In this document: in pieces, positions 8,860-20,497 of the stretch | How the letters are laid out: every line of letters starts with the position of its first letter | Numbering within the stretch: position 1 is the first letter of the stretch | Assembly (NCBI RefSeq): GCF_015234215.1 | Contig: NZ_JADEKP010000004.1 | Coordinates: 1-64,000, forward strand | DNA from: Clostridium chrysemydis | GTDB lineage: Bacteria; Bacillota; Clostridia; Clostridiales; Clostridiaceae | Length of the DNA stretch: 64,000 nt | Direction: 5' to 3' | The notes under the pieces: generated by a model | What the model was told of the DNA's origin: nothing | Seen by the model: the letters and a program-made list of their open reading frames with translations, nothing else | Database searches by the model: none | Program-made: the position numbers and the translations under genes

Positions 8860-11800
8860 TTGTTTGAATTAAATAATTTTGACGCCATGCAAATTGGCTT
8901 AGCATCCCCTGAACAAATCAGAGAATGGTCAAGGGGAGAAGTTAAAAAACCTGAAACTATTAACTACAGAACTTTAAAACCAGAAAGAGATGGTCTATTC
9001 TGTGAAAGAATTTTTGGACCTATTAAAGACTGGGAATGTCACTGTGGAAAGTATAAAAGAGTAAGATACAAAGGTATCGTTTGTGACAGATGTGGAGTTG
9101 AAGTTACTAAAGCTAAAGTAAGAAGAGAGAGAATGGGGCACATTGAACTTGCTGCTCCTGTATCTCATATTTGGTACTTCAAAGGAATTCCATCAAGAAT
9201 GGGATTAATCTTAGATATGTCACCAAGATCTCTTGAAAAAATCTTATACTTTGCTTCATACGTAGTAATTGATCCAAAAGAAACACCATTATTAAAGAAG
9301 CAACTTCTTAATGAAAAAGAATATAGAGAAGCTGTAGATAAGTATGGTGAAGAGAGCTTTGTAGCTGGAATGGGTGCAGAAGCTGTTCAAGAACTTTTAG
9401 GAGAAATCGACTTAGAAGGATCAGCAAGAGATTTAAAAGAAGAATTAAAGCAAAGCACTGGACAAAAGAAAGTTAGAATAATCAGAAGACTTGAAGTTAT
9501 CGAGTCATTCAAATCATCAGGAAATGATCCAAGATGGATGATTATAAACGTAATTCCAGTAATCCCACCAGATTTAAGACCTATGGTTCAATTAGATGGT
9601 GGAAGATTTGCTACATCAGATTTAAATGACTTATATAGAAGAGTTATTAACAGAAATAACAGACTTAAAAAGTTATTAGATCTAGGGGCACCAGATATTA
9701 TCGTTAGAAACGAGAAGAGAATGCTTCAAGAAGCAGTGGATGCTCTAATAGATAATGGTAGAAGAGGAAGAGCTGTTACAGGACCTGGAAACAGACCACT
9801 TAAATCATTATCAGATATGCTTAAAGGTAAGCAAGGTAGATTTAGACAAAACCTTCTAGGTAAGAGGGTTGACTACTCAGGAAGATCAGTTATAGTTGTT
9901 GGACCTGAGTTACAAATGTACCAATGCGGACTTCCAAAAGAAATGGCACTTGAATTATTCAAGCCTTTCGTAATGAAGAAATTAGTAGCTGATGGAGTAG
10001 CACACAACATTAAGAGTGCTAAAAGAATGGTAGAAAGAGTAATGCCACAAGTATGGGATATCTTAGAACAAGTTATCACAGACCATCCAGTGTTACTTAA
10101 CCGTGCTCCTACTCTTCACAGACTTGGAATTCAAGCATTCCAACCTGTACTAGTAGAAGGTAGAGCTATCAAGCTTCACCCATTAGTATGTACAGCATAC
10201 AACGCTGACTTCGACGGAGACCAAATGGCTGTTCACGTTCCATTATCAGTAGAGGCTCAAGCAGAGGCTAGATTCTTAATGCTAGCTGCAGGTAACATAA
10301 TGAAACCATCAGATGGTAAACCAGTATGTGTACCTACTCAGGATATGGTTCTAGGATCATACTACATCACATTAGATAAAGAAGGTGCTTTAGGTAGCGG
10401 TAAATACTTCTCATCTAAAGATGAAGCTATAATGGCTTACGAAGTTAAAGCAATAAGCATTCATGCAGATATTTTTGTAAAAATGTTTAAAGAAATTGAT
10501 GGGGAAATGAAATCAGGAGTTATTAAAACTACTGTTGGTAAGTTAATATTTAACGAATCAATTCCTCAAGATTTAGGTTTTATCGATAGATCAAATCCGG
10601 AAGAAACATTCAAGTTAGAAGTAGATTTCTTAATAACTAAAAAGTCATTAGGAACTATTATAGATAAATGCTACATGAAGCATGGTCCAACTCAAACTTC
10701 AATAATGCTAGATAGAATCAAAGCATTAGGATATCACTATTCATCAATCGGAGCTATAACAGTAGCTGCGTCTGATATGATAGTACCTCAAAAGAAATAC
10801 GAATTATTAGATGATGCAGATGCAACAGTTGATAAGATAGAAAAGATGTATAAAAGAGGATTTATATCAGAAGATGAAAGATATGAAAGAGTTATCGAGA
10901 AGTGGACTAAGACAACTGAAGAAGTTGCCGATGCACTAATGGATAGTCTTGATAAATTCAATCCAATATTCATGATGGCAGACTCTGGGGCCAGAGGATC
11001 TAAGTCACAGATCAAACAGTTAGCTGGTATGAGAGGACTTATGGCAAGTCCATCAGGTAAAATTCTTGAGTTACCAATCAGAGCTTCATTCAGAGAAGGA
11101 CTTGACGTACTTGAGTACTTCATATCTACTCACGGAGCTAGAAAAGGTAACGCAGATACAGCGCTTAAGACTGCTGACTCAGGATACTTAACAAGAAGAC
11201 TTGTTGACGTATCACAAGATGTTATCGTAAGATCAGAAGATTGTGGAAGTACAAATGGTATTTGTGTTTCAGAAATCAAAGAAGGTAACGAGATCATCGA
11301 AGAATTAAAAGAAAGATTAACTGGAAGATACACAGCTGAGGATGTAATTCACCCAGAAACTGGTGAAGTTATAGTTCCAAACGATGCTTACATGGATGCA
11401 GAACTTGCAGAAAAAGTATCAGATGCTGGAGTTAAAAAGGTTAAAATTAGATCAGTATTTACATGTGATTGTAAAGTTGGTGTATGTTCAAAATGTTACG
11501 GTATGAATATGGCAACTGCTAAAGAGATAAATATCGGAGAAGCAGTTGGTATAATAGCGGCTCAATCAATCGGAGAACCAGGTACTCAGCTTACAATGAG
11601 AACCTTCCATACAGGAGGGGTTGCCTCAGCTGGAGATATCACTCAAGGTCTTCCAAGGGTAGAAGAGTTATTTGAAGCTAGAAAACCAAAAGGTCTTGCA
11701 ATAGTAAGTGAAATTGGTGGTACTGTAAGAGTTGAAGATACTAAGAAAAAGAAAACAGTTTACGTTATGAGCCCAGAAGGTGAAGAAGTAAGCTATGATA

Positions 11801-12396
11801 TACCGTTTGGTTCAAGAGTAAAAGTTACTACAGACCAAATAATCGAAGCTGGAGATGAAATTACAGAAGGTTCAGTTAACCCTCATGATATAATGGCAAT
11901 CAAAGGTGTAGATGGAGCAAGAAATTACTTATTATCAGAAGTACAAAAAGTTTATAGACTACAAGGGGTTGATATCAACGATAAGCACTTAGAAGTAGTT
12001 GTAAAACAAATGACTAGAAAGATAAAAGTAACTGAGTCAGGAGATACAAATCTTCTACCAGGAACTACTATTGATATCTTCGACTTCCAAGAAGAAAACA
12101 ATAGAGTTAGAGAATTTGGTGGAGAAGAAGCACAAGGAGATCAAGTATTACTTGGTATTACTAAAGCTTCACTTGCAACTGACAGTTTCTTATCAGCAGC
12201 TTCATTCCAAGAAACTACAAGAGTTCTTACAGAAGCAGCTATTAAAGGTAAGATAGATCCACTAATAGGATTAAAAGAAAATGTTATTATCGGAAAACTT
12301 ATTCCAGCTGGAACAGGTTTAATGAAATACAGAAACGTAAGATTAGATGTTGAAGAAGATACTGAAGATACTGAAATAATTGGTGTTGCAGAATAA
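8860..12396 (+). CDS. rpoC: DNA-directed RNA polymerase subunit beta'
   Basis: The beta' subunit carries the active-site magnesium. I place the start at the TTG at 8860, 7 bases after AAGGGAGG. This gives [20 protein letters not shown], which matches the Firmicute N-terminus; an upstream in-frame TTG at 8842 precedes the ribosome binding site. The 1178 residues include the N-terminal zinc finger (CHCGKY...CDRCGV), the catalytic [12 protein letters not shown] motif, the trigger-loop region and the second cysteine cluster ([13 protein letters not shown]). It ends just before a new promoter. Confidence 0.98.
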   Translation: MFELNNFDAMQIGLASPEQIREWSRGEVKKPETINYRTLKPERDGLFCERIFGPIKDWECHCGKYKRVRYKGIVCDRCGVEVTKAKVRRERMGHIELAAPVSHIWYFKGIPSRMGLILDMSPRSLEKILYFASYVVIDPKETPLLKKQLLNEKEYREAVDKYGEESFVAGMGAEAVQELLGEIDLEGSARDLKEELKQSTGQKKVRIIRRLEVIESFKSSGNDPRWMIINVIPVIPPDLRPMVQLDGGRFATSDLNDLYRRVINRNNRLKKLLDLGAPDIIVRNEKRMLQEAVDALIDNGRRGRAVTGPGNRPLKSLSDMLKGKQGRFRQNLLGKRVDYSGRSVIVVGPELQMYQCGLPKEMALELFKPFVMKKLVADGVAHNIKSAKRMVERVMPQVWDILEQVITDHPVLLNRAPTLHRLGIQAFQPVLVEGRAIKLHPLVCTAYNADFDGDQMAVHVPLSVEAQAEARFLMLAAGNIMKPSDGKPVCVPTQDMVLGSYYITLDKEGALGSGKYFSSKDEAIMAYEVKAISIHADIFVKMFKEIDGEMKSGVIKTTVGKLIFNESIPQDLGFIDRSNPEETFKLEVDFLITKKSLGTIIDKCYMKHGPTQTSIMLDRIKALGYHYSSIGAITVAASDMIVPQKKYELLDDADATVDKIEKMYKRGFISEDERYERVIEKWTKTTEEVADALMDSLDKFNPIFMMADSGARGSKSQIKQLAGMRGLMASPSGKILELPIRASFREGLDVLEYFISTHGARKGNADTALKTADSGYLTRRLVDVSQDVIVRSEDCGSTNGICVSEIKEGNEIIEELKERLTGRYTAEDVIHPETGEVIVPNDAYMDAELAEKVSDAGVKKVKIRSVFTCDCKVGVCSKCYGMNMATAKEINIGEAVGIIAAQSIGEPGTQLTMRTFHTGGVASAGDITQGLPRVEELFEARKPKGLAIVSEIGGTVRVEDTKKKKTVYVMSPEGEEVSYDIPFGSRVKVTTDQIIEAGDEITEGSVNPHDIMAIKGVDGARNYLLSEVQKVYRLQGVDINDKHLEVVVKQMTRKIKVTESGDTNLLPGTTIDIFDFQEENNRVREFGGEEAQGDQVLLGITKASLATDSFLSAASFQETTRVLTEAAIKGKIDPLIGLKENVIIGKLIPAGTGLMKYRNVRLDVEEDTEDTEIIGVAE

Positions 12397-12409
12397 TAAT
12401 CTAATTTTA

Positions 12410-12438
12410 TTGACAGGTGTATTCTTAAATGTTAAAAT
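12410..12438 (+). promoter_or_regulatory. Promoter upstream of rpsL
   Basis: TTGACA (12410-12415), a 17-base spacer and TAAAAT (12433-12438) make a near-consensus sigma-A promoter. The predicted start, near 12445, precedes a structured leader and terminator rather than leading straight to rpsL. Confidence 0.85.
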
Positions 12439-12443
12439 ACATC

Positions 12444-12527
12444 TTGTGTATTCAAGAGAGTACACAAAACTAGTAATGTCTTTTAAGTCATTGAGGCAGA
12501 GATGTCTCTGCCTCAATGTTTTTTTAT
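12444..12527 (+). promoter_or_regulatory. rpsL leader with strong attenuator/terminator
   Basis: A first hairpin, TTGTGTA (12444-12450) with TACACAA (12461-12467), is followed by a very stable stem CATTGAGGCAGAGA (12489-12502) with TCTCTGCCTCAATG (12505-12518) and seven T's. TGTCTT (12477-12482) can also pair with AAGACA (12529-12534) around the terminator. It serves as the rpoC terminator and, because a promoter lies upstream, probably as an attenuator for the str operon. The structure is seen; attenuation is inferred. Confidence 0.7.
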
Positions 12528-12601
12528 TAAGACAAAAATTTTAATTAAATTAGGTTTATCTAAAATTTAATATAGATAAATAAATTTCAGGAGGTGAAAA
12601 A

Positions 12602-12976
12602 ATGCCAACTATAAGCCAATTAGTAAGAAAAGGAAGAAAAGTTGCTGCAAGCAAATCAAACTCACCAGCACTTAAGAGCTGCCCACAAAGAAGAGGAGTA
12701 TGTACAGTAGTTAAAACTTCTACACCAAAGAAGCCTAACTCAGCCCTAAGAAAGGTTGCAAGAGTAAGACTTACAAACGGATTCGAAGTTACTGCTTACA
12801 TCGGTGGAGTAGGACACAACTTACAAGAACATAGTGTTGTTCTTATAAGAGGTGGAAGAGTTAAAGACCTTCCAGGGGTTAGATACCACATCGTAAGAGG
12901 TGCATTAGACTGCGCAGGAGTAGCTAATAGACTTCAATCAAGATCAAAATACGGTGCTAAGAGACCTAAGAAATAG
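12602..12976 (+). CDS. rpsL: 30S ribosomal protein S12
   Basis: S12 helps control decoding accuracy and is the streptomycin-resistance protein. The 124-residue protein has the conserved [17 protein letters not shown] loop with Lys at the usual resistance position, and the second region [25 protein letters not shown], both in the sensitive form. The ATG follows CAGGAGGTG. It opens the rpsL-rpsG-fusA group. Confidence 0.97.
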   Translation: MPTISQLVRKGRKVAASKSNSPALKSCPQRRGVCTVVKTSTPKKPNSALRKVARVRLTNGFEVTAYIGGVGHNLQEHSVVLIRGGRVKDLPGVRYHIVRGALDCAGVANRLQSRSKYGAKRPKK

Positions 12977-12994
12977 GAATCTCTAAACTAATGT

Positions 12995-13062
12995 AGTGCT
13001 TATCTACGGTATTTACATAGATTTATATATTAAATTTAATGCATGTAACGGAGAAAAGCACT
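12995..13062 (+). promoter_or_regulatory. Structured rpsL-rpsG spacer, candidate S7 regulatory site
   Basis: The 156-base gap between rpsL and rpsG is long for this cluster. AGTGCTT (12995-13001) can pair with AAGCACT (13056-13062). In E. coli the S7 autoregulatory target lies in the same rpsL-rpsG gap. The analogy is only positional; I could not show that the fold mimics 16S rRNA. Confidence 0.35.
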
Positions 13063-13105
13063 TTACGATACGCAACTTAAGTGTGTCGAGTACCAATGAA
13101 CTTAA

Positions 13106-13603
<498 letters not shown>

Positions 13604-13607
13604 TTTT

Positions 13608-13642
13608 AAAACTGTTTTGGCTTACTCAGTCAAAACAGTTTT
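13608..13642 (+). other. Hairpin between rpsG and fusA
   Basis: A perfect 12-pair stem, AAAACTGTTTTG (13608-13619) with CAAAACAGTTTT (13631-13642), encloses an 11-base loop but has no clear T run after it. It may be a weak terminator or a processing site that separates fusA levels from rpsLG. Confidence 0.5.
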
Positions 13643-13680
13643 GTTGAATTTAAAATTACTCATCGGGAGGAGGAACAATT

Positions 13681-15753
13681 ATGGCAAGACAATTTCCTTT
13701 AGAGAAATTTAGAAATATTGGTATAATGGCTCACATAGATGCTGGTAAAACAACAACTACAGAGCGTATACTATTCTATACAGGAAGAACACACAAAATT
13801 GGTGAAACACACGATGGTGCTTCACAAATGGACTGGATGGCACAAGAGCAAGAAAGAGGTATCACAATTACTTCTGCAGCTACATTCTGTCAATGGAAAG
13901 GTTATGCAATAAACATAATCGATACTCCAGGACACGTAGATTTCACAGTTGAGGTTGAAAGATCTTTAAGATGTCTTGATAGTGCTGTTACAGTACTTGA
14001 TGCTAAGAGTGGAGTTGAGCCACAAACTGAAACAGTTTGGAGACAGGCAAACAACTACGGAGTTCCAAGAGCTATCTACGTAAACAAAATGGATGCTACA
14101 GGAGCTGACTTCTATGCATGTATCAACTCTGTAAGAGAAAGATTAAATGCTAACGCAGTAGCTATTCAAATTCCAATAGGAGCTGAAGAAAACTTCGCTG
14201 GAATGGTAGACTTACTACAAAACAAAGCGTTCATACACAAAGATGACTTAGGAAAAGACATTGAAGTTTGTGACGTACCAGCTGATTTAGCTGATAAAGC
14301 TGAAGAGTACAGATCATTAATGATCGAAGCTATAGCTGAAACAGATGAAGAGTTAATGATGAAATACTTAGAGGGTGAAGAGTTAACTTTAGAAGAGTTA
14401 AAAGCTGCTTTAAGAAAAGCTACTATAGCTAACGAAATCGTTCCTGTAATCTGTGGATCATCTTACAAAAACAAAGGTGTTCAAGAAATGATCGACTTAG
14501 TTGTTGATTACTTACCATCACCTTTAGATATACCTGCTGTAAAAGGTATAGATGTTGACGATCCAGAAGTAGAATTAGAAAGAGAAGCTAGTGATGAAGC
14601 TCCAATGTCAGCTTTAGCATTCAAAATAGCTACAGACCCATTCGTTGGAAGATTAGCATTCACAAGAGTTTACTCAGGAATCATGGAGAGTGGTACTTAT
14701 GTACTTAACTCAACAAAAGGTAAAAAAGAGAGAATCGGTAGACTAGTTAAAATGCACGCTAACTCAAGAGAAGAAGTTCAAGAGTTAAGAGCAGGAGACT
14801 TAGGAGCTGTTGTTGGTCTTAAGAATACTACTACAGGGGATACATTATGTGCTGAAAACGCACCAATAATCCTTGAAAGTATGGACTTCCCAGAACCAGT
14901 TATCTCAATCGCTATCGAGCCTAAAACTAAATCAGGTCAAGAAAAAATGGGTATCGCTTTAGCTAAACTAGCTGAAGAGGATCCAACTTTCAAAACTTGG
15001 ACTGATCAAGAAACAGGTCAAACAATCATCGCTGGTATGGGTGAGCTTCACTTAGATATCATCGTTGATAGATTACAAAGAGAATTCAAAGTTGAGTGTA
15101 ACGTTGGTGCTCCACAAGTTGCTTACAAAGAAACTATCAGATCTGCTGTTAAAGCTGAAGGTAAGTTCGTAAGACAATCAGGTGGTAGAGGACAATACGG
15201 TCACTGTTGGATAGAAATGATACCACACGAAGGAGAATACGAATTCGAAAACGCTATCGTTGGGGGAGTTATTCCAAGAGAGTACGTTCCAGCTGTAGAT
15301 AACGGAATTCAAGAAGCTGCTGAAAGTGGGGTTATCGCAGGATACCCAACTATCAACTTTAAAGTTAGATGTATCGATGGTTCATACCATGATGTTGACT
15401 CAAACGAAATGGCATTCAAAATTGCTGGATCAATGGCATTCAAGAACGCTATGAAAAAAGCAGACCCAGTATTACTTGAACCTACAATGAAGGTTGAAGT
15501 AGTTGTACCAGAAGAGTACATGGGAGATGTTATGGGTGATGTTAACTCAAGAAGAGGTAGAATCGAAGGTATGGAAGCTAAACACGGAGCTCAAGTAATT
15601 AGAGCATTCGTTCCATTATCAGAGATGTTTGGATACGCTACATCATTAAGATCAAAAACTCAAGGTAGAGGAACTTACTCAATGGTATTTGATCACTATG
15701 ACGAAGTGCCAAAATCAATCCAAGAAGAAGTTATTGGAAAAAGAGATAAATAA
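13681..15753 (+). CDS. fusA: Elongation factor G
   Basis: EF-G is the GTPase that drives translocation. The 690-residue protein begins [20 protein letters not shown] with the [13 protein letters not shown]-loop, then DTPGHVDF and NKMD guanine-binding motifs. Domains II to V follow, including the [11 protein letters not shown] block of domain IV and [14 protein letters not shown] near the end. The ATG follows GGGAGGAGG. It lies between rpsG and the second tuf, the typical str order. Confidence 0.98.
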   Translation: MARQFPLEKFRNIGIMAHIDAGKTTTTERILFYTGRTHKIGETHDGASQMDWMAQEQERGITITSAATFCQWKGYAINIIDTPGHVDFTVEVERSLRCLDSAVTVLDAKSGVEPQTETVWRQANNYGVPRAIYVNKMDATGADFYACINSVRERLNANAVAIQIPIGAEENFAGMVDLLQNKAFIHKDDLGKDIEVCDVPADLADKAEEYRSLMIEAIAETDEELMMKYLEGEELTLEELKAALRKATIANEIVPVICGSSYKNKGVQEMIDLVVDYLPSPLDIPAVKGIDVDDPEVELEREASDEAPMSALAFKIATDPFVGRLAFTRVYSGIMESGTYVLNSTKGKKERIGRLVKMHANSREEVQELRAGDLGAVVGLKNTTTGDTLCAENAPIILESMDFPEPVISIAIEPKTKSGQEKMGIALAKLAEEDPTFKTWTDQETGQTIIAGMGELHLDIIVDRLQREFKVECNVGAPQVAYKETIRSAVKAEGKFVRQSGGRGQYGHCWIEMIPHEGEYEFENAIVGGVIPREYVPAVDNGIQEAAESGVIAGYPTINFKVRCIDGSYHDVDSNEMAFKIAGSMAFKNAMKKADPVLLEPTMKVEVVVPEEYMGDVMGDVNSRRGRIEGMEAKHGAQVIRAFVPLSEMFGYATSLRSKTQGRGTYSMVFDHYDEVPKSIQEEVIGKRDK

Positions 15754-15779
15754 GAACCTTATTTATTCTTAAATATATA

Positions 15780-15801
15780 GATGGCTAGATAACTAGCCAT
15801 C
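15780..15801 (+). terminator. Hairpin after fusA
   Basis: A perfect nine-pair stem, GATGGCTAG (15780-15788) with CTAGCCATC (15793-15801), has an ATAA loop. The following sequence is AT-rich but lacks a clean T run, so it may terminate only partially or stabilise the fusA 3' end. Confidence 0.45.
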
Positions 15802-15848
15802 AAATATCAAATTTTATTTATGAAATTTGAATAAAAATATTAATAGTA

Positions 15849-15877
15849 TTTATAATAAAAGAACAATCGGTTATAAT
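15849..15877 (+). promoter_or_regulatory. Possible promoter of tuf copy 2
   Basis: A consensus TATAAT (15872-15877) lies 47 bases before the tuf start, but the matching -35 (TTTATA, 15849-15854) is poor. It would let the second tuf be expressed apart from fusA. Confidence 0.4.
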
Positions 15878-15924
15878 AGTGTCGTAAATAACATTATATG
15901 ACCTTAATGAAGGAGGATTTTACA

Positions 15925-17118
15925 ATGTCAAAAGCAAAATTTGAAAGAAGTAAACCACACGTAAATATCGGAACTATCGGTCACGTTGACCACGGTAAAA
16001 CTACATTAACAGCTGCTATAACAACTGTTTTAGCAAACAGAGGATTCGCTGAGTCATTCAAATATGACGAAATCGATAAAGCTCCAGAAGAAAAAGAAAG
16101 AGGAATCACAATCAACACTGCACACGTTGAGTACGAAACAGAAAACAGACACTACGCACACGTTGACTGTCCAGGACATGCTGACTACGTTAAGAACATG
16201 ATCACTGGTGCTGCTCAAATGGACGGAGCTATCTTAGTTTGTTCAGCTGCAGACGGTCCAATGCCTCAAACAAGAGAGCATATCCTACTTGCATCAAGAG
16301 TTGGAGTTGACCACATCGTAGTATTCTTAAACAAAGCAGATATGGTAGATGACGAAGAATTATTAGAATTAGTTGAAATGGAAGTAAGAGAGCTATTAAG
16401 CGAGTACGATTTCCCAGGAGACGACATCCCAGTAATAACTGGATCAGCATTAAAAGCTTTAGAAAACCCAACTGATGAAGCTGCAACAGCTTGTATCGAT
16501 GAGTTAATGAAAGCAGTAGATGAGTATATCCCAACTCCAGAGAGAGCTACAGATAAACCATTCTTAATGCCAATCGAGGACGTATTCACAATAACAGGAA
16601 GAGGAACAGTTGCAACTGGTAGAGTTGAAAGTGGTATCTTAAATGTTGGTGAAGAAGTTGAAATCGTAGGAATTAAAGAAGAAACTAAGAAAACTGTTGT
16701 AACAGGAATCGAAATGTTCAGAAAGTTATTAGACAACGCACAAGCTGGAGATAACATCGGAGCATTATTAAGAGGAATCCAAAGAACAGAAATCGAAAGA
16801 GGTCAAGTTTTAGCTAAAACTGGATCAGTTAAACCACACAAAAAATTCGTAGGTCAAGTATACGTACTTAAAAAAGAAGAAGGTGGAAGACATACTCCAT
16901 TCTTCGATGGATACAGACCACAATTTTACTTCAGAACAACTGACGTAACAGGATCAATCAAATTACCAGACGGAATGGAAATGGTAATGCCAGGAGATCA
17001 CATCGACATGAACGTTGAATTAATCACTCCAGTTGCAATGGACGAAGGATTAAGATTCGCGATCAGAGAAGGTGGAAGAACAGTTGGTTCAGGAGTTGTT
17101 ACTTCAATAATCGAGTAA
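15925..17118 (+). CDS. tuf: Elongation factor Tu, second copy
   Basis: This is a full-length EF-Tu of 397 residues. The ATG at 15925 follows AGGAGG (15911-15916) and gives [20 protein letters not shown]; an upstream in-frame start at 15898 would overlap the ribosome binding site. The P-loop GHVDHGKTT begins near residue 19, with DCPGH and NKAD following. Residue 99 is the usual Met. It is nearly identical in DNA to the copy at 1-1149, a pattern known for tuf pairs kept alike by gene conversion. Confidence 0.98.
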   Translation: MSKAKFERSKPHVNIGTIGHVDHGKTTLTAAITTVLANRGFAESFKYDEIDKAPEEKERGITINTAHVEYETENRHYAHVDCPGHADYVKNMITGAAQMDGAILVCSAADGPMPQTREHILLASRVGVDHIVVFLNKADMVDDEELLELVEMEVRELLSEYDFPGDDIPVITGSALKALENPTDEAATACIDELMKAVDEYIPTPERATDKPFLMPIEDVFTITGRGTVATGRVESGILNVGEEVEIVGIKEETKKTVVTGIEMFRKLLDNAQAGDNIGALLRGIQRTEIERGQVLAKTGSVKPHKKFVGQVYVLKKEEGGRHTPFFDGYRPQFYFRTTDVTGSIKLPDGMEMVMPGDHIDMNVELITPVAMDEGLRFAIREGGRTVGSGVVTSIIE

Positions 17119-17149
17119 TTTAAACTTAGAATTTAAATTGTTTTATATA

Positions 17150-17187
17150 AAATAGAGTTTAGGAGACGTCCTAAACTCTATTTTTTT
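17150..17187 (+). terminator. Terminator after tuf copy 2
   Basis: A perfect 15-pair stem joins 17150-17164 and 17169-17183, with a GACG loop and a T tract. It is a strong intrinsic terminator separating str from S10. Confidence 0.9.
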
Positions 17188-17352
17188 GTTTAATAAAACC
17201 ATAAAAGGGAATAATTAATAAAAGAAAAAGATTTCAAAAATTAATTTGCAAAAAGGAAATAAAAAAACTTGAAATTTAATAGAAATACATTTAGAATATA
17301 AAAAGCGAGTTAATTCTAGTAATAAAAACCGAAAAATAAATTACGTAAATGC
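17188..17352. other. AT-rich spacer without recognisable gene
   Basis: This very A-rich stretch lies between the tuf terminator and the rpsJ promoter. I see no convincing reading frame, RNA gene or repeat in it. Confidence 0.6.
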
Positions 17353-17381
17353 TTGATATTATACTATAAAGATAGTATAAT
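17353..17381 (+). promoter_or_regulatory. Promoter of the S10 operon
   Basis: TTGATA (17353-17358), a 17-base spacer and a consensus TATAAT (17376-17381) form a strong promoter. The start would be near 17388, leaving a leader of about 195 bases before rpsJ. Confidence 0.88.
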
Positions 17382-17387
17382 AAAATA

Positions 17388-17577
17388 GTTGTGTAGCATA
17401 CGGCGATGAATCAAGAGGTTGCCGGACTTCCGGGTAATTCTTGAGGAGTAAGTCAGGATCTCGAATCCGACGACAGGGATTTTATATTCTTTCTTAGGTT
17501 TAGGATACACCAGGAACAGTTTATAGAAGAACCGCTGTTGTGCGTTAGAAGTAAAGCGTACATGAAAAGGAGGGAAA
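17388..17577 (+). ncRNA. Structured S10-operon leader RNA
   Basis: The leader is far more GC-rich than its surroundings and folds by eye. GTGTA (17391-17395) can pair with TACAC (17506-17510) as a closing helix. Hairpin 17411-17444 has a TCAAGAG/TTCTTGA outer stem and a CCGG-ACTT-CCGG inner stem. Hairpin 17452-17471 has GGAT/ATCC and GTC/GAC pairs. AACAG (17515-17519) can pair with CTGTT (17535-17539). No T-run terminator is evident, so control could be translational. I do not recognise a named family; the likely ligand would be a protein of the operon. Confidence 0.65.
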
Positions 17578-17582
17578 CCAAG

Positions 17583-17891
17583 ATGTCAAAACAAAAAATA
17601 AGAATCAGATTAAAAGCATTTGATCACACTATATTAGATCAATCTGCTGAAAAAATCGTTGAAACTGCAAAGACAACAGGAGCTAAAGTAGTAGGTCCAG
17701 TACCACTACCAACTGAAAAAGATGTTGTTACTATATTAAGAGCAGTTCACAAATATAAGGACTCTAGAGAGCAATTTGAAATAAGAACTCACAAGAGACT
17801 TATAGATATCGTTAATCCATCACCAAAAACTGTTGATGCATTAATGAGATTAAATCTACCAGCTGGAGTAGATATAGAAATTAAGCTTTAA
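17583..17891 (+). CDS. rpsJ: 30S ribosomal protein S10
   Basis: S10 is a 30S head protein and a partner of NusB in antitermination. The ATG at 17583 follows AAAAGGAGGG and gives the 102-residue protein [20 protein letters not shown]; an in-frame GTG at 17538 would overlap the leader and is rejected. The [19 protein letters not shown] block is characteristic. It opens the 30-kb S10-spc-alpha series. Confidence 0.96.
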   Translation: MSKQKIRIRLKAFDHTILDQSAEKIVETAKTTGAKVVGPVPLPTEKDVVTILRAVHKYKDSREQFEIRTHKRLIDIVNPSPKTVDALMRLNLPAGVDIEIKL

Positions 17892-17920
17892 TAGCTAAAT
17901 TTTAAATAAAAAAGACATTG

Positions 17921-17955
17921 AACTATTACGATTGCAAAGCAATCCGCTACTAGTT
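17921..17955 (+). other. Hairpin in the rpsJ-rplC gap
   Basis: GATTGC (17930-17935) pairs with GCAATC (17939-17944) and is extended by AACTA (17921-17925) with TAGTT (17951-17955). It lies just before the rplC ribosome binding site and may mark processing or translational control. Confidence 0.4.
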
Positions 17956-17971
17956 TGGGAGGTGTAAATAC

Positions 17972-18601
17972 ATGAAAAAAGCTATATTAGGTAAAAAAGT
18001 AGGAATGACTCAAATATTCGATGAGAATGGAAAAGTTGTACCTGTAACAGTTGTAGAAGCTGGTCCATGTGTTGTTGTTCAAAAGAAAACTGTTGAAACA
18101 GACGGTTATGATGCAATACAAGTAGGTTATGGAGACATAAGAGAAAAATTAGTTAACAAACCTAGAAAAGGACAATTCAACAAAGCAGGAGTTTCATTAA
18201 AGAGAACTCTTAAAGAATTAAGATTAGAAAATGCTAGCGAATTCGAAGTTGGTCAAGAGATCAAAGCAGATGTATTTGCTGCAGGAGATAAGGTAGACGT
18301 ATCAGGAGTTTCTAAAGGTAAGGGATTCCAAGGTACAATTAAAAGACATAACGCTCAAAGAGGACCAATGTCACACGGTTCTAAATTCCATAGAGCGCCA
18401 GGTTCAATGGGAGCTGCTTCAGACCCATCAAGAACTTTCAAAAACAAAAAGTTACCAGGACACATGGGTGCTAAAAACACTACAGTAGAAAACTTAGAAG
18501 TAGTTAAAGTAATAGCTGAGAAAAACTTAATACTAATCAAGGGTGGTATCCCTGGTGCTAACAGAAGCACAGTAGTAATAAGAAACGCAGTTAAGGCTTA
18601 A
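17972..18601 (+). CDS. rplC: 50S ribosomal protein L3
   Basis: L3 is an early-assembly protein reaching into the peptidyl-transferase region. The 209-residue protein starts [20 protein letters not shown] and has the long internal loop with the [21 protein letters not shown] block that carries the glutamine-methylation-type segment. The length is normal. It lies 26 bases from rplD. Confidence 0.97.
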   Translation: MKKAILGKKVGMTQIFDENGKVVPVTVVEAGPCVVVQKKTVETDGYDAIQVGYGDIREKLVNKPRKGQFNKAGVSLKRTLKELRLENASEFEVGQEIKADVFAAGDKVDVSGVSKGKGFQGTIKRHNAQRGPMSHGSKFHRAPGSMGAASDPSRTFKNKKLPGHMGAKNTTVENLEVVKVIAEKNLILIKGGIPGANRSTVVIRNAVKA

Positions 18602-18626
18602 TTTCTAAAGGAAAGGAGGAAGCAGG

Positions 18627-19247
18627 ATGCCTACAGTAGGATTATTTAATAAAGAAGGAAAAAACATTGGAGATTTTTCATTAAACGAAAATGTTTTTGG
18701 AGTTGAAATAAACGAAAGTGCACTACACCAAGTAGTAGTAGCATTATTAGCTAACAAGAGACAAGGAACTCAATCAGCTAAAACAAGAGCTGAAGTTAGA
18801 GGAGGCGGAATCAAGCCTTGGAGACAAAAAGGAACTGGTAGAGCAAGACAAGGTTCTATAAGAGCTCCACAATGGATTAAGGGTGGTGTTGTATTTGCAC
18901 CAAAACCAAGAGATTACAGAATGGCTATACCAAAGAGCATGAAAAGAGTTGCTATGAAATCAGCATTAACTAGTAAAGTTCAAGCTGGAGAATTCGTAGT
19001 AGTTGAAGATTTAGCTTTCGATTCAATCAAAACTAAATCAGTAGTTAACATGCTTAAAGAAATGGAAGCTAAGAAAACTCTTATCGTTACAGCTGAGTCA
19101 AACGAAATAGTTTACAAATCAGCTAGAAACATCGAAGGAGTTGCAGTAATACCTGCAAACAACATCAATGTTTATGACTTACTTAAGTACAAAAAAGTAG
19201 TTATGACTAAAGATGCTGTACAAAAAATTGAGGAGGTGTACGCATAA
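18627..19247 (+). CDS. rplD: 50S ribosomal protein L4
   Basis: L4 lines the peptide exit tunnel. In E. coli it also represses the S10 operon. The 206-residue protein has the tunnel loop [20 protein letters not shown] and the C-terminal [21 protein letters not shown]. The stop TAA shares a base with the rplW ATG, and the rplW ribosome binding site lies inside its last codons, so the two are translationally coupled. Confidence 0.97.
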   Translation: MPTVGLFNKEGKNIGDFSLNENVFGVEINESALHQVVVALLANKRQGTQSAKTRAEVRGGGIKPWRQKGTGRARQGSIRAPQWIKGGVVFAPKPRDYRMAIPKSMKRVAMKSALTSKVQAGEFVVVEDLAFDSIKTKSVVNMLKEMEAKKTLIVTAESNEIVYKSARNIEGVAVIPANNINVYDLLKYKKVVMTKDAVQKIEEVYA

Positions 19248-19540
19248 TGAATTTATCAAGCCACGATATAATTAGAAAACCTGTTATAACTGAAAAGAGT
19301 ATGGCAGCTATGGCTGAGAATAAGTACACTTTTATAGTTCACACAAGTGCTAACAAATCTCAAATAAAGAGAGCAGTAGAAGAAGTTTTCAACGTAAAAG
19401 TTGCTGAAGTAAAAACTATCAACACACTTGGAAAAACTAAGAGAATGGGCGTGCATGTTGGTAAGAGAGCAGACCAAAAGAAAGCTATCGTTACTTTACA
19501 AGAAGGAAGCTCAATCGAATTCTTCGAAGGAATGCAATAG
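19247..19540 (+). CDS. rplW: 50S ribosomal protein L23
   Basis: L23 sits at the tunnel exit and docks trigger factor and SRP. The 97-residue protein has the [12 protein letters not shown] start and the [20 protein letters not shown] hairpin. Its ATG overlaps the rplD stop by one base. Confidence 0.97.
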   Translation: MNLSSHDIIRKPVITEKSMAAMAENKYTFIVHTSANKSQIKRAVEEVFNVKVAEVKTINTLGKTKRMGVHVGKRADQKKAIVTLQEGSSIEFFEGMQ

Positions 19541-19554
19541 TAAAAGTGAAGTAT

Positions 19555-19569
19555 TGGTGCTAGGCACCA
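19555..19569 (+). other. Small hairpin before rplB
   Basis: TGGTGC (19555-19560) pairs with GCACCA (19564-19569) around a TAG loop in the 58-base rplW-rplB gap. There is no T run after it, so it is more likely a processing or pausing element than a terminator. Confidence 0.35.
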
Positions 19570-19598
19570 GATAAGCTTTAAGAAGGAGGGAAATCAAA

Positions 19599-20432
19599 AT
19601 GGCAGTTAAAACATTTAGACCTACTACACCATCAAGAAGAAACATGACAATGCCTACATTTGATGAAATAACAACAAATGTACCTGAGAAATCATTATTA
19701 GTTTCTTTAAAGAAAACTGGTGGTAGAAATGCACAAGGTAAAATAACTGTAAGACACCACGGTGGTGGAGCAAAAAGAAAATACAGATTAATAGATTTCA
19801 AAAGAAATAAGGATGGTATTGAAGCAAAAGTTGCTACAGTAGAATACGATCCAAACAGATCAGCATATATCGCTTTAGTTGTATACGCTGATGGAGACAA
19901 AAGATACATCATCGCACCTAACGGATTAAAAGTTGGAGACGTTGTTGTTTCAGGACCAGAAGCTGATATCAAGCCAGGTAACGCGTTACCATTAGCTAAT
20001 ATCCCAGTTGGTACTTTTGTTCACAACATAGAATTACAAGCTGGAAAAGGAGCTCAATTAGTAAGAGCTGCTGGTGGATCAGCACAATTAATGGCTAAAG
20101 AAGGTAGATATGCTACTTTAAGATTACCTTCAGGCGAAACTAGATACGTTAGAATAGAATGTAGAGCTACTATAGGTACTGTTTCAAACACTACTAACGA
20201 TATCGTTAAAATAGGTAAAGCTGGTAGAAAGAGACACTTAGGTTGGAGACCAACTGTAAGAGGATCTGTTATGAACCCTTGCGATCACCCGCACGGTGGT
20301 GGAGAAGGTAAATCACCAGTAGGTAGACCAAGTCCAATGACTCCATGGGGTAAACCTGCACTTGGATACAAAACTAGAAAGAATAAAAAATATTCAGATA
20401 AATTCATCATTAAGAGAAGAAATAGCAAGTAG
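19599..20432 (+). CDS. rplB: 50S ribosomal protein L2
   Basis: L2 is needed for subunit association and peptidyl-transferase assembly. The 277-residue protein has the [20 protein letters not shown]-terminal block and the [20 protein letters not shown] loop with the conserved active-centre histidine. The length is typical. It is preceded by AAGGAGGG. Confidence 0.98.
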   Translation: MAVKTFRPTTPSRRNMTMPTFDEITTNVPEKSLLVSLKKTGGRNAQGKITVRHHGGGAKRKYRLIDFKRNKDGIEAKVATVEYDPNRSAYIALVVYADGDKRYIIAPNGLKVGDVVVSGPEADIKPGNALPLANIPVGTFVHNIELQAGKGAQLVRAAGGSAQLMAKEGRYATLRLPSGETRYVRIECRATIGTVSNTTNDIVKIGKAGRKRHLGWRPTVRGSVMNPCDHPHGGGEGKSPVGRPSPMTPWGKPALGYKTRKNKKYSDKFIIKRRNSK

Positions 20433-20435
20433 TTT

Positions 20436-20457
20436 GAAGAGAATTCCCATTCTCTTC
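20436..20457 (+). other. Hairpin between rplB and rpsS
   Basis: GAAGAGAAT (20436-20444) pairs perfectly with ATTCTCTTC (20449-20457) around a TCCC loop, directly after the rplB stop. There is no T tract. It may protect or process the mRNA. Confidence 0.45.
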
Positions 20458-20497
20458 ATGGCTAGAAGCCTAAGTATATGAAGGGAGGCAAACTATA

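Noticed and set aside
15898-15924. Longer N-terminus for the second tuf
   Set aside because: The added codons contain the AGGAGG ribosome binding site, and the product would not match the conserved EF-Tu start.
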